A DNA stretch of 18,324 nt from assembly GCA_023441105.1 (NCBI GenBank), contig JAEZQX010000462.1, forward strand, positions 1 through 18,324. Direction: 5' to 3'. A model generated the notes under the pieces. It saw only the letters and a program-made list of their open reading frames with translations, was not told the DNA's origin and did no database searches. The translations under genes were made by a program, and so were the position numbers. Shown here piece after piece: positions 10,474-18,324 of the stretch. The DNA is from Pseudomonadota bacterium. Lineage in GTDB: Bacteria; Pseudomonadota; Gammaproteobacteria; Burkholderiales; Burkholderiaceae. Position 1 is the first letter of the stretch; every line of letters starts with the position of its first letter.

Positions 10474-12238
10474 CCGGCATTTGAAGTACTGGCCGAAGAA
10501 CCAGCCACGGCACCTGAGCGTTCCGGAAACCGATCTGTTCTTCAACGTCGAAGTCTCGGCCCGGCGCTATCCTTCGAAGCCCTTCCTGGTCTTCTACGAC
10601 ACGCTGGTCAGCTTCTCGCGCTTCAAGGACGAGGTGGAACGGCTGGCGGGCTACCTGCAGCAGGCATGCGGCGTAGGAAAGGGCGACCGGGTGCTGCTGT
10701 ACACCCAGAACAGCCCGCAGTACGTGATCGGGTACTACGCCATCCTGCGCGCCAACGCGGTGGTGGTGCCGGTCAACCCGATGAACCTGACGCTCGAGCT
10801 GCGCCACTTCGTCGCCGACAGCGGCGCGCGGGTGGCGATCCTGACCCAGGATCTGTTCGAGCGCATCCGCCCGCTCGTTGCCGGCGCGGCGGGAGTGACT
10901 GCCGCCACCGGGGATCGCAGGCAGGGCGCCGCAGGTGAGGAATGCGGCGACGAGGCTGCGACGCTGTCGCATGTCGTCGTCGGTGCCTATTCCGACTACC
11001 TCGAGGCAGCCACTGACCTGAAGGTGCCGGAGTGGGTCGCCGCGCCGCGCCAGCCGATCGCAGCGCCGAATGTCGGCCTCTGGTCCGCCGCGCTGCAGTC
11101 CGGCTGCCGTCCCGGTCCGGTGACCGCCGGGCCCGACGACCTGAGCGTGATGCCCTATACCTCGGGCACCACCGGCCAGCCCAAGGGTTGCATGCACACG
11201 CATCGCACGGTGATGTACCAGACCCTGGCCACCGGCCAGTGGGTGGACGCGAAGAGCGACAGCGTCGCGCTGGCGGTGCTGCCGCTGTTCCACGTCACCG
11301 GCATGCAGAGCAGCATGAACATCCCGCTGTACCACGGCAACACGGTGATCCTGCTGCCGCGCTGGGACCGCCGCGTCGCCGCCCAGTGCATCGAGCGCTA
11401 CAAGGTCACCTCCTGGACCTGCATCCCCACGATGGTGGTCGACTTCCTCGCCGATCCGGAGATCGGGCGGTTCGACCTGTCCTCGATCGCGCGCATCAGC
11501 GGCGGCGGGGCGGCGATGCCAGCGGCGGTCGCGCAGAAGCTGCTGGACATGGGCCTGACCTACGTCGAGGGCTATGGGCTGTCCGAGACCATCGCCGCGA
11601 CCCATGTCAATCCGCCGGCGCATGCCCGCAAGCAATGCCTGGGCATCCCGATCATGGATGTCGATTCACGGGTGGTGGATCCGGAGACGCTGGCGGAGCT
11701 GCCGCCGAACGAGATCGGCGAGATCGTCACCCATGGCCCTCAGGTGTTCAAGGGCTACTGGCGAAATCCGCAGGCGGACCGCGACTGCTTCGTGCAGATC
11801 GACGGCAAGCGCTTCTTTCGCACCGGCGACCTGGCGCGCTGCGACGAGGATGGCTACTTCTACATGGTCGACCGCCTGAAGCGGATGATCAATGCGTCAG
11901 GCTTCAAGGTCTGGCCGGCGGAAGTGGAGTCGCTCATGTACCAGCATCCGGCGGTGCAGGAGGCCTGCGTGATCGCGGCGCGCGACGCGCACCGTGGCGA
12001 GACGGTAAAGGCGATCGTGGTGCTGCGCGAGCCGTTCCGGGGCAAGGTGGGCGAGCAGGAATTGCTCGACTGGTGCCGGGAACAGATGGCGGCCTACAAG
12101 GCGCCGCGCATCATCGCCTTCGCGGACACGCTGCCGAAATCCGGCACCGGCAAGATCATGTGGCGCGCGCTGCAGGAGCAGGAGGGGGCTACATCTTTCC
12201 CTTCCACGGCACCAGCCAGGCCTCCAGCCGTCGCATGA
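10466..12238 (+). CDS. Acyl-CoA synthetase (AMP-forming ligase)
   Basis: ANL-superfamily ligase of 590 aa that activates a carboxylic acid with ATP to an acyl-adenylate and then a CoA thioester. Visible motifs are the P-loop [10 protein letters not shown] (232-241), [22 protein letters not shown] (Thr453, Asp455), the hinge region [20 protein letters not shown] and the catalytic lysine K563 in SGTGKI. The start has a strong GGAGGAGG at 10450-10457, spaced 8 nt, inside the end of livF. A loop of about 45 residues around residues 135-180, rich in Ala, Gly and charged residues, looks like a lineage-specific insertion. As last gene of the transport operon it probably activates the imported acid. 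Fatty, aromatic or other acids are all possible. The last 17 or so residues overlap tauC antisense and look like an unconserved tail. Confidence 0.9.
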
Positions 12239-13112
12239 GCATGTCGAACAGGTAGGCGATGATGCCGATCACGATGATGCCCATCACCACCACGTCGGTG
12301 CGCAGGAAATTGGACGCGTTGAGCACCATCTGCCCGAGGCCGGCGGTGGCGGCCACCATCTCCGCCGCCACCAGCGTGGTCCAGCCGAAGCCGATGGCGA
12401 TCCGCATGCCGGTGAGGATGTCCGGCAGGGCGGCCGGCAGGATGACGTGGCGCACCACCTGCAGGAACGACGCGCCCATCGACCGGGAGGCGTTGATCTG
12501 CTCGATGGTGGCGGACTTGACGCCGGCGCGCGCGGACACGGCGAGCGGCGCGAAGCAGGCGAGGTAGATGAGGACGACCTTGGAGGTTTCCTCGATGCCG
12601 AACCAGATGATCACCAGCGGCAGATAGGCGAGCGGCGGCAGCGGCCGGTAGAACTCGATCGGCGGATCGAACACGCCGCGCGCGAAACGCGACACCCCCA
12701 TCAGGATGCCGATCGGGACGGCGGTGACGACCGCCAGGAAGAAGGCGCCGAAGACGCGCGCGAAGCTCCAGCCGAAATGCTCGAGCAGGGTGGTGCCGCC
12801 CTGCAGCTCGCCGCGGTTGGAGGCCATGAACGCGGCCCAGACCGCTTCCGGTGACGGCAGCACCAGCGGCGGCAGCCAGTTCAGGTGGGTGGCTAGCCAC
12901 CACAGCGCCAACAGCACGCAGACGGTGACGATCGAGATCGTGGAGGTGCTGCCTTCGCCCAGCAGGGTGATGCTGGCGTTGCTGTTCCGGCCGCCGGGAC
13001 GGGCGGCGCCGGCCGCGGCCGCAGCCTGTTGTCCGGCGGCCGTATCTGCGCCGACCACGTCCGGCGCGACGCGGCCCTCGACGGGACGGGATTTCAGCAC
13101 GCCATCGGTCAT
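12189..13112 (-). CDS. tauC: Taurine ABC transporter permease TauC
   Basis: Inner-membrane permease of the TauC/SsuC family, 307 aa, with about six membrane segments in the BPD_transp_1 domain. The EAA-type loop that docks on TauB reads INASRSMGASFLQVVRHVILPAALPDIL. Other typical sequences are FYRPLPPLAYLPLVIIWFGI and GFGWTTLVAAEMVAATAGLG. The first 60 or so residues are a low-complexity Ala/Gly-rich cytoplasmic extension. ATG 13112 is preceded by AGGA, spaced 8 nt, which overlaps the tauB stop. It is last in the taurine unit and ends inside the convergent ligase gene with a 50-bp overlap. Assignment to taurine rather than alkanesulfonate rests on TauA and TauXY. Confidence 0.85.
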   Translation of the reverse strand: MTDGVLKSRPVEGRVAPDVVGADTAAGQQAAAAAGAARPGGRNSNASITLLGEGSTSTISIVTVCVLLALWWLATHLNWLPPLVLPSPEAVWAAFMASNRGELQGGTTLLEHFGWSFARVFGAFFLAVVTAVPIGILMGVSRFARGVFDPPIEFYRPLPPLAYLPLVIIWFGIEETSKVVLIYLACFAPLAVSARAGVKSATIEQINASRSMGASFLQVVRHVILPAALPDILTGMRIAIGFGWTTLVAAEMVAATAGLGQMVLNASNFLRTDVVVMGIIVIGIIAYLFDMLMRRLEAWLVPWKGKM

Positions 13113-13122
13113 GCCAGTGTTC

Positions 13123-13902
13123 CTAGTGCAGCGTGGTGTGGATCAGGCCGATGACCTCTTCGCGCATCCGGATGAATTCCGGCTGCGACTTGACGGCTCG
13201 CGCGTTGCCGCAGGCGATGAACTGCCGTCCGAAGTCGAGCTGGTAGCGGTGCACGATCCTCCCCGGCGACGGCGACATCACCAGCAGGTGCGTTGCCATG
13301 AACAGCGCCTCCTCCACGTCGTGGGTGATGAAGAAGACGATCTTCTTCTCCGCATCCCACAGCCGGATGATCGTCTCCTGGATCTGTTCGCGGGTCAGCG
13401 CATCCAGCGCGCCGAGGGGCTCGTCCATCAGCAGCACCTCCGGGTTGGAGGCGAGGGCGCGGGCGATGCCGACCCGCTGCTGCATGCCGCCGGAGAGCTG
13501 GTAGACGGGGTAGTCCGCCACCTTCTCCAGGCCGACCGCCGCCAGCTTCTGCTGCGCGATCCGGCTGCGTTCGGCCTTGGGCATGCCGCGCATGCGCAGG
13601 CCGAACTCGACGTTCTCGATGACATTGAGCCAGGGCAGCAAGGCGTGCTTCTGGAACACCACGCCCCGGTCCGAACCCGGGCCGACCACCGGCGATCCAT
13701 CGAGGAGGATCTGCCCGCCGGTCGGCTCGAGGAAGCCCGCGATGCAGGACAACAGCGTGGTCTTGCCGCAGCCGGAGGCGCCGATCGCAACCACGAAGTC
13801 GCCCGACGACATCTGCAGGTCCACCTGCGCCAGCGCCTGGGTGGAGCCGCCGCCGCGCGCGGCGAAGCTGACGCTGACGCCCCGCAGATCGAGAGTGCTC
13901 AC
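13123..13902 (-). CDS. tauB: Taurine ABC transporter ATPase TauB
   Basis: Cytoplasmic ATPase, 259 aa, of the nitrate/sulfonate/taurine class. Walker A is GASGCGKT at 41-48. The Q-loop region [18 protein letters not shown] is typical of TauB and SsuB. The signature is [15 protein letters not shown], Walker B is [16 protein letters not shown] and the switch histidine is in [11 protein letters not shown]. The start is GTG 13902, with GAGG 6 nt upstream and an 18-nt gap from tauA. It energises TauC for substrate delivered by TauA. Confidence 0.9.
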   Translation of the reverse strand: MSTLDLRGVSVSFAARGGGSTQALAQVDLQMSSGDFVVAIGASGCGKTTLLSCIAGFLEPTGGQILLDGSPVVGPGSDRGVVFQKHALLPWLNVIENVEFGLRMRGMPKAERSRIAQQKLAAVGLEKVADYPVYQLSGGMQQRVGIARALASNPEVLLMDEPLGALDALTREQIQETIIRLWDAEKKIVFFITHDVEEALFMATHLLVMSPSPGRIVHRYQLDFGRQFIACGNARAVKSQPEFIRMREEVIGLIHTTLH

Positions 13903-13920
13903 CGGCTGCCTCGCGTGCCG

Positions 13921-14946
13921 CTATTTGGCGATGGCCTTCAGGTAGGAGGGATTCACCCCCACCGAATAGTCCGCCAGCACCTGCTGGATGGTGCCTTGCG
14001 ATTTGAGGAACGCGGACGTCTCGGCCAGCGACTGGGCAGCGCCGCCTTCCTTGCCGCCGCCAAGCCAGGTCTTGCTCAGCTGCTCCTCCACGGTCGGGAA
14101 GTTGTAGAGCGCCATGCCCTGTGGCACGGTCTCCGCCTTGGCGCCGCTGATCTCGGCAACCGCCTTGCCCTGGGGTGAATCCGCCGTCCACTTGGCCTTG
14201 TTGGCGCGGTAGTCGGCATCCGCGTCGGCCATCACCTTGATGAACTTGCTGATGAACTCGCCGTGGTTCTTCGCCCAGTCCTTGTTGACCACGACGCCGT
14301 CGAAGGTCGCCTTGCCGGTCTGCTTGGCGATCTCGCCGGAGGTGATGATCGGCTTGCCGCTGGCAAGCACCTGGGAGAGCACCGGCTCCCAGATGAAGGT
14401 GGCGTCGATGTCGCCACGCTGCCGGGCGGCGGCGACATCCGGCGGACGCATGTTGAGGATCCGCACCGAGCCGGGATCGACCTTGGCGGAGTTCAGCGCC
14501 ACCATGGTGTGGAAGTGGGTCGTGGAAGTGAATGGCACGCCGATCTTCTTGCCCTTCAGGTCGGCCAGCTTCTCGATGCCGCTGCCATTGCGCGCCACCA
14601 GGACCTCCGCGGAACCGATGTCGTCGAGGATCCAGACCAGCTCGACCGGCAGGCCCTGCGAAAGCGCCGCCGCCACGGCGGCGGAACCCGCCTCGCCGAC
14701 GTGCACCTGGTTGGACGCCATGGCGCGGATCACGTCGCCGCCGCCCGCGAACTTCCGGAAATTGACCTTGTAGCCGGTGGCCTTCTCGACTTCCTTCTGG
14801 GCGTGCGCATAACGCCACGGGACCATCATGTCCTGGTAGGCGATCGTCACTTCCTTCGCCTGCGCACTGGCACTGCTCCACCAGGGCAAGGTGCCGGCCG
14901 CGATGGCCGCCACCGTCATCAGCCTGGTCAGATTGCGTCGATCCAT
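13921..14946 (-). CDS. tauA: Taurine-binding periplasmic protein TauA
   Basis: Binding protein, 341 aa. The signal peptide starts MDRRNLTRLM and ends WWSSASA, with predicted cleavage after Ala28. The mature protein follows the E. coli TauA pattern closely: VTIAYQ, FRKFAGGGDVIRAMASNQVHVGEAGS, GKKIGVPFTSTTHFHTM, LNMRPPDVAAARQRGDIDATFIWEP and DGVVVNKDWAKNHGEF. ATG 14946 has GGGAGA 7 nt upstream; the upstream ATG at 14994 would give an unlikely leader. A 163-nt gap separates it from tauY, so it may have its own promoter. The flanking dehydrogenase genes favour taurine over other sulfonates. Confidence 0.87.
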   Translation of the reverse strand: MDRRNLTRLMTVAAIAAGTLPWWSSASAQAKEVTIAYQDMMVPWRYAHAQKEVEKATGYKVNFRKFAGGGDVIRAMASNQVHVGEAGSAAVAAALSQGLPVELVWILDDIGSAEVLVARNGSGIEKLADLKGKKIGVPFTSTTHFHTMVALNSAKVDPGSVRILNMRPPDVAAARQRGDIDATFIWEPVLSQVLASGKPIITSGEIAKQTGKATFDGVVVNKDWAKNHGEFISKFIKVMADADADYRANKAKWTADSPQGKAVAEISGAKAETVPQGMALYNFPTVEEQLSKTWLGGGKEGGAAQSLAETSAFLKSQGTIQQVLADYSVGVNPSYLKAIAK

Positions 14947-15109
14947 GAGTCTGTCTCCCGGAGTGATCGTTGAAAAGGGTGCTGCCCAAGTCACGCGTGC
15001 TGCCGTTTCAGTTCATGTCGTAATCTAAACGTTGCGGTCGATTTCCTCCACCGGGAATATTGCCCGCCGAGACGCCGCGCCGGCCATCGCGGCGGGATCC
15101 GGCATCCGC

Positions 15110-16507
15110 CTATGCCCGCTCGTCGTGCGCCTGGTACCAGCGGTAGAGCATCTGCTGCCCGAGGCGCCGGAACGGTGCGAAGGGATGGCCCGGCAACGGC
15201 GAGTCGTAGATCGGCAGGTTCCAGTGCTGGCCGGTCTTGCCGGCGATGCGTTCGGCGAGGCGCCGACCGGCATGGGTCGAGAAGGACACGCCATTGCCGC
15301 CGTAGCCGAGTGCGTAGTAGATCGACTGCGCGGGATCGGGCTGCACGATGCGCGGCATCATGTCGTGGCTCACGTCCACCCAGCCCCACCAGGAATAGTC
15401 GATCGGAACGTCACGCAGCGACGGGAACTTGCGCGCCAGGCCGGTCTGCAACAGCTCGAGGTGCCTGGGCGCCGACGCGTCGGCGCCATGGACCGCGCTG
15501 CGGCTGCCGATCTGCATGCGATTGTCCGGCAGCAGCCGATAGTAGAAGCGCAGCACCCGGGTGTCGGTCATGAAGGTGGTGCTCTTGAGGCCGGCCTGCT
15601 CGCGCTCCGCCTGCGTCAGCGGCCGCGTCACCATCGAGTTGGACAGGATCGGCATCACCTTGCTCTGCAGGAGCGGATGCAGCCCCTGGGTGGTGTAGCC
15701 GCCGGTGGCCACCGCCACCGCCCGCGCCCGCACGTTGCCACCGGGCGTGCGCAGCAGCTGCGAACCGCCGCTCGATTGCCAGCCGGTCACCGGGCTGCCG
15801 GTATGGACCTTGACGCCCGCGGCGCGCGCCATCCGCAGATAGCCGAAGGCGAGCTTGAGCGGATGGATCCCGACGCCTTCCTGCTCGTGCAGCGCTCCCA
15901 CCGCCTCGTGATCGTGGACGTATTGCTCGCGCAGCTCGCCGGCCGACAGCATGCGGGTGTCGTAGCCGAAGACCTCGCGCATCACCTCGCATTCGCGTTC
16001 GAGGAACTGCAGCTTGCGCGGCCGATGCGCGATGTACAGGTGGCCGCCGTCCTGCGCGTCGCAGTCGACCTGCGCAACCAGCGACTTCCAGGTCTCGAAT
16101 CCCTCGCGGATTTCACGGTCGAGGCGCCGGGCGACGTCGACGCCCCATTTGGCGATCCATTGCGAGCGGTACAGGCGGCCGCTTGCATTCTGGCCCTGGC
16201 CGCCGTTGCGGCTGGTGCAGCCCCAGGCGGCACGATTGGCTTCCAGCACGGTGGCCCGGATGCCGTGCTCGCGGGCCAGGAACAGGGCGGTGGCAAGGCC
16301 GGTGAAACCCGAGCCGACGACCACCACGTCCGCGTCCATGTCCCCTCGAACCGGCCCGTCGTCGTCCGGCGGCGGCCCCGCCGTGTCGACCCAATAGGTC
16401 GGGGCGTAGCGCTGGTCGGCGCCAGGCGACGACACCAGCGGGTCGAAATGCGGATCGTAAGGCGCGTTTCCGGCAAGGCCGGATCGGGATTCCGCAACGG
16501 CGTTCAT
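15110..16507 (-). CDS. tauY: FAD-dependent oxidoreductase, probable taurine dehydrogenase large subunit
   Basis: DAO-fold flavoenzyme of 465 aa. With its small partner it probably oxidises taurine to sulfoacetaldehyde and ammonia and passes electrons to the respiratory chain. The dinucleotide-binding motif is VVVVGSGFTGLATALFLA (GSGFTG at 65-70), followed by the family sequence ANRAAWGCTSRNGGQGQNASG. The C-terminal flavin-contacting motif is YYALGYGGNGVSFSTHAGRRLAE. A 60-residue N-terminal extension precedes the Rossmann fold, as in gamma-glutamylputrescine-oxidase-like proteins. Its ATG overlaps the stop of the NTF2-like gene (ATGA), and tauABC lies directly downstream. Placement favours TauY; a putrescine or other amine oxidoreductase remains possible. 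The specific call is from context and recalled family pairing, not from a search. Confidence 0.72.
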   Translation of the reverse strand: MNAVAESRSGLAGNAPYDPHFDPLVSSPGADQRYAPTYWVDTAGPPPDDDGPVRGDMDADVVVVGSGFTGLATALFLAREHGIRATVLEANRAAWGCTSRNGGQGQNASGRLYRSQWIAKWGVDVARRLDREIREGFETWKSLVAQVDCDAQDGGHLYIAHRPRKLQFLERECEVMREVFGYDTRMLSAGELREQYVHDHEAVGALHEQEGVGIHPLKLAFGYLRMARAAGVKVHTGSPVTGWQSSGGSQLLRTPGGNVRARAVAVATGGYTTQGLHPLLQSKVMPILSNSMVTRPLTQAEREQAGLKSTTFMTDTRVLRFYYRLLPDNRMQIGSRSAVHGADASAPRHLELLQTGLARKFPSLRDVPIDYSWWGWVDVSHDMMPRIVQPDPAQSIYYALGYGGNGVSFSTHAGRRLAERIAGKTGQHWNLPIYDSPLPGHPFAPFRRLGQQMLYRWYQAHDERA

Positions 16508-16920
16508 ACGGACCCGGCGGGCAGGCGTGGACGATCCTTGCGGAACACGTTCTTGACCGCGATCTTGCCGTCCCGGAAGGTAAAGAGGTCGACGCCGTTG
16601 GCCTCGACCCGGCTGCCGTCGGCCGCCGTGCCGGTGAACAGCCACTCGGAGACGCCGCGGTCGCCGGCCACGAAATGCTGGCCATTGCGCCACTGGGCAT
16701 CGGGGAAGTTCTTCCAGGCCGAGGCGAAGGCGGTGCGCACCGCCTCGCGGCCGACATGCCGCGATCCCCAGGCGTCCGGCCCGTTGGCCGTCTCGAAGAC
16801 GCAGTCGTCGGTCATGAAGGTCATCAGCGCGTCGATGTCGTGGCGGTTCCAGGCGTCGGCGAATGCCGCCAGGGTGGCCACGGTGACGGCGTCTGCTGGA
16901 GAGGTGGGCGATGTCGACAT
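16504..16920 (-). CDS. tauX: NTF2/SnoaL-like protein, probable taurine dehydrogenase small subunit
   Basis: A 138-aa cystatin/NTF2-like alpha-beta fold. Characteristic pieces are LAAFADAWNRHDIDALMTFM, then the HVGREAVRTAFASAWKNFPDAQW helix and strand, HFVAGDRGVSEWLFTGTA, and VDLFTFRDGKIAVKNVFRKDR. Taurine dehydrogenase small subunits (TauX) belong to this fold as far as I recall, and the ATGA overlap with the flavoprotein gene argues for a stable complex. ATG 16920 has GAGGA about 8 nt upstream. Alternatively it is a generic SnoaL-like protein of unknown function. Confidence 0.68.
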   Translation of the reverse strand: MSTSPTSPADAVTVATLAAFADAWNRHDIDALMTFMTDDCVFETANGPDAWGSRHVGREAVRTAFASAWKNFPDAQWRNGQHFVAGDRGVSEWLFTGTAADGSRVEANGVDLFTFRDGKIAVKNVFRKDRPRLPAGSV

Positions 16921-17010
16921 GTCGTTGTTCCTCGAGATCGTTCGGGTTTGCGCGTGAACGGTTGGCGCGGGTTCACCCGGGGGCCACCGGCGTGGCTGCC
17001 CGGTCGCCGG

Positions 17011-17958
17011 TCAGGACACCACCTGGTAATAGAGGTTCTGCGGATGGCGCGCCTGGGCGAAGAAATACCAGCGCTCGGCCAGCAGGCCGACGACTTGGAC
17101 GGCCACCGCCAGCAGCAGCCAGGCCCCGCGGGCGGCGCCGCCATCGGCCGTCAAGGCGAGCAGCAGCAGCAGGCCCGGCACGACGAACCCGGCGCCGATG
17201 GCGAAGAACTTGATGCGCGCCACGAAGGCGCGGGTGCGGCCGTGCATGAACTCGCGGGTGTTGAACGAGCCGCCGGTCATGCCCATCGATTTCTGCACCA
17301 CCCGCGGGTGCCGGATGCCGGTGGCCGACTGCAGGTCCGACTTCGGCCTGAGGCGGGTGTTGCGGACGATCGAGGCGATGCGCACCAGGGCCGCGACGAT
17401 GGTCACCGCCAGCGCCCAGCCGGCGGCCGGCCGCACCAGGGCTTCGGCGCCGGCCAGCCACGCCAGGGCAGCGAACAGCACCAGGCCGGAGGACAGGCCG
17501 ATCAGCGTGTAGTTGGCGAGCGTGAACGGATGCGCCCATTCCTGGATGAAGCGGATGCAGGCGTAGATCATCGCGGTGCAGTACCACAGCCCGAGGCTGG
17601 CGACGATGGCGACCAGCGGCACGGCGACGTCGCGCGGGCCGCCGGCCTGGCCCCACAGGTGCAGGCCGAGCCACAGGGCGACCAGCGCGATGAAGGCAGG
17701 CAGGACGATCACTTCGCGCGACAGCCACGAGGTCCGCCACATCAGCACCGCGCGCCACGCCCGTTCGGGGCGGCCGAGGTGCAGGAAGGATGCGCCGAGT
17801 GCCACCACCAGGAGCAGCAGCGACACCCCCAGGGCTGCGACCGGCAGCGATCCCGGCAGCGCGGCGCCGGCGAGGGTTGCCGCCGCCAGGGCGATGACCA
17901 CTCCCTGGCCGATGCCGGCGAGGGTGGTGAAGAAGACGACGGACCAGGCTGGATTCAT
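17011..17958 (-). CDS. soeC: DmsC-type membrane anchor, probable sulfite dehydrogenase subunit SoeC
   Basis: Membrane anchor of 315 aa with about eight predicted transmembrane helices, from the DmsC/SoeC family that links a molybdopterin enzyme to the quinone pool. Family-like sequences are FLHLGRPERAWRAVLMWRTSWLSREV, FIQEWAHPFTLANYTLIGLSSG and GGSFNTREFMHGRT. It follows the FeS-subunit gene by 4 nt. Taurine breakdown releases sulfite, and the direct neighbourhood of tauXY-tauABC favours sulfite:quinone oxidoreductase SoeABC over DMSO reductase. The gap to tauX is 90 nt, so cotranscription is plausible. The function is inference from context; the anchor family itself is clear. Confidence 0.72.
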   Translation of the reverse strand: MNPAWSVVFFTTLAGIGQGVVIALAAATLAGAALPGSLPVAALGVSLLLLVVALGASFLHLGRPERAWRAVLMWRTSWLSREVIVLPAFIALVALWLGLHLWGQAGGPRDVAVPLVAIVASLGLWYCTAMIYACIRFIQEWAHPFTLANYTLIGLSSGLVLFAALAWLAGAEALVRPAAGWALAVTIVAALVRIASIVRNTRLRPKSDLQSATGIRHPRVVQKSMGMTGGSFNTREFMHGRTRAFVARIKFFAIGAGFVVPGLLLLLALTADGGAARGAWLLLAVAVQVVGLLAERWYFFAQARHPQNLYYQVVS

Positions 17959-17962
17959 CCGC

Positions 17963-18324
17963 CTACTCCGCCTGGACCGCCGCGATGGTCTCGGTGATCG
18001 TGCGCGGCAGGTATTGGTTGGCCGGACGGGTGTCCCATTCCGGCATCAGCGGGTAGCCGCCACGCTCGCGGATCGCCCGCGACACTTCCGACTCCGGATC
18101 CTTGACGTCGCCGAACAGGCGGGCATTGGTCGGGCAGGCGTTGACGCAGGCGGGACGACGCCGGTCGGCGGGAATGCTCTCGTCGTAGATGCGGTCGACG
18201 CACAGGGTGCACTTGGTCATCACCTGGCGTTCCTCGTCGAGCTCGCGCATGCCGTACGGGCACGCCCAAGCGCAGTACTTGCAGCCGATGCACTTGTCGT
18301 AGTCGACCAGCACGATGCCGTCGG
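17963..18324 (-). CDS. soeB: 4Fe-4S ferredoxin-type subunit, probable SoeB (5' end outside window)
   Basis: C-terminal 119 residues of a DmsB-type electron-transfer subunit; the gene continues past the right edge. Cysteine motifs visible in order are CIGCKYCAWACPYG, CTLCVDRI and CVNACPTNARLFGD, which ligate iron-sulfur clusters that carry electrons between the molybdopterin subunit and the membrane anchor. The sequence upstream of the in-frame start at 18313 (Asp-Gly-Ile) continues the typical strand before the first cysteine, so that start is not real. Paired with the anchor gene 4 nt downstream. A molybdopterin catalytic subunit (SoeA) is expected just outside the window. Confidence 0.78.
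   Translation of the reverse strand, partial: DGIVLVDYDKCIGCKYCAWACPYGMRELDEERQVMTKCTLCVDRIYDESIPADRRRPACVNACPTNARLFGDVKDPESEVSRAIRERGGYPLMPEWDTRPANQYLPRTITETIAAVQAE

Noticed and set aside
13109..14989. Minus-strand open frame of 626 codons spanning tauA and tauB
   Set aside because: It covers two clearly recognised genes in a different frame and shows no domain; it is a shadow of high third-position GC.
15032..16957. Plus-strand open frame of 641 codons
   Set aside because: Antisense to tauX and tauY; no recognisable domain and shadow-type amino-acid composition.
16954..16976. Inverted repeat GTGAAC/GTTCAC between soeC and tauX
   Set aside because: Six-bp arms with an 11-nt gap in GC-rich sequence; too short to call an operator without conservation data.
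17011..18324. DMSO reductase DmsBC
   Set aside because: The families cannot separate DMSO from sulfite enzymes by eye, but the adjacent taurine genes make sulfite oxidation more likely; kept as an alternative.

Overview
This is an 18.3 kb GC-rich stretch of a bacterial chromosome. Gene families, codon use and the tight ATGA-coupled operons suggest a betaproteobacterium, probably Burkholderiales; that placement is inference. I see no rRNA, tRNA, CRISPR array, insertion sequence or phage gene. The window reads as a catabolic region made of several transcription units, and no intergenic stretch exceeds 300 bases.

Left part (1-4490). A MOT1-type sulfate/molybdate permease (+) converges on a HAD-family phosphatase (-), whose -10-like box lies only 7 nt from its ATG and suggests a leaderless mRNA. 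Divergent from the phosphatase is a two-gene kynurenine-branch unit. 3-hydroxyanthranilate 3,4-dioxygenase (nbaC) and ACMS decarboxylase (nbaD) overlap by ATGA and carry out consecutive steps. A dense run of hairpins follows nbaD, then a small ankyrin-repeat lipoprotein.

Middle part (4501-12238). An AraC-type regulator gene (-) is interrupted by an apparent 1-nt frameshift. It stands divergent to a branched-chain-amino-acid-type (HAAT) ABC uptake operon: binding protein, livH, livM, livG, livF and an acyl-CoA synthetase. The terminal ligase suggests that the transported compound is an organic or aromatic acid that is thioesterified after entry; the substrate cannot be read from sequence. Between livG and livF lies a 14-bp tandem repeat. 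Every unit contains an ATG, a GAGG Shine-Dalgarno-like element and, across the junction, a TGA, so it forms a chain of stop/start-overlapping mini-ORFs that leads into livF, which starts with TTG. This is the most unusual structure in the window.

Right part (12189-18324, all -). Genes for taurine use, in transcription order: an FeS subunit and a membrane anchor of a DMSO-reductase-type enzyme (probably sulfite dehydrogenase SoeB/SoeC), an NTF2-like protein and an FAD oxidoreductase that fit taurine dehydrogenase TauX/TauY, then the taurine ABC transporter TauA, TauB and TauC. Together they would import taurine, deaminate it to sulfoacetaldehyde and oxidise the sulfite released later. The enzyme linking these steps (Xsc) is not in the window. 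tauC ends tail-to-tail inside the acyl-CoA synthetase gene, with a 50-bp antisense overlap.
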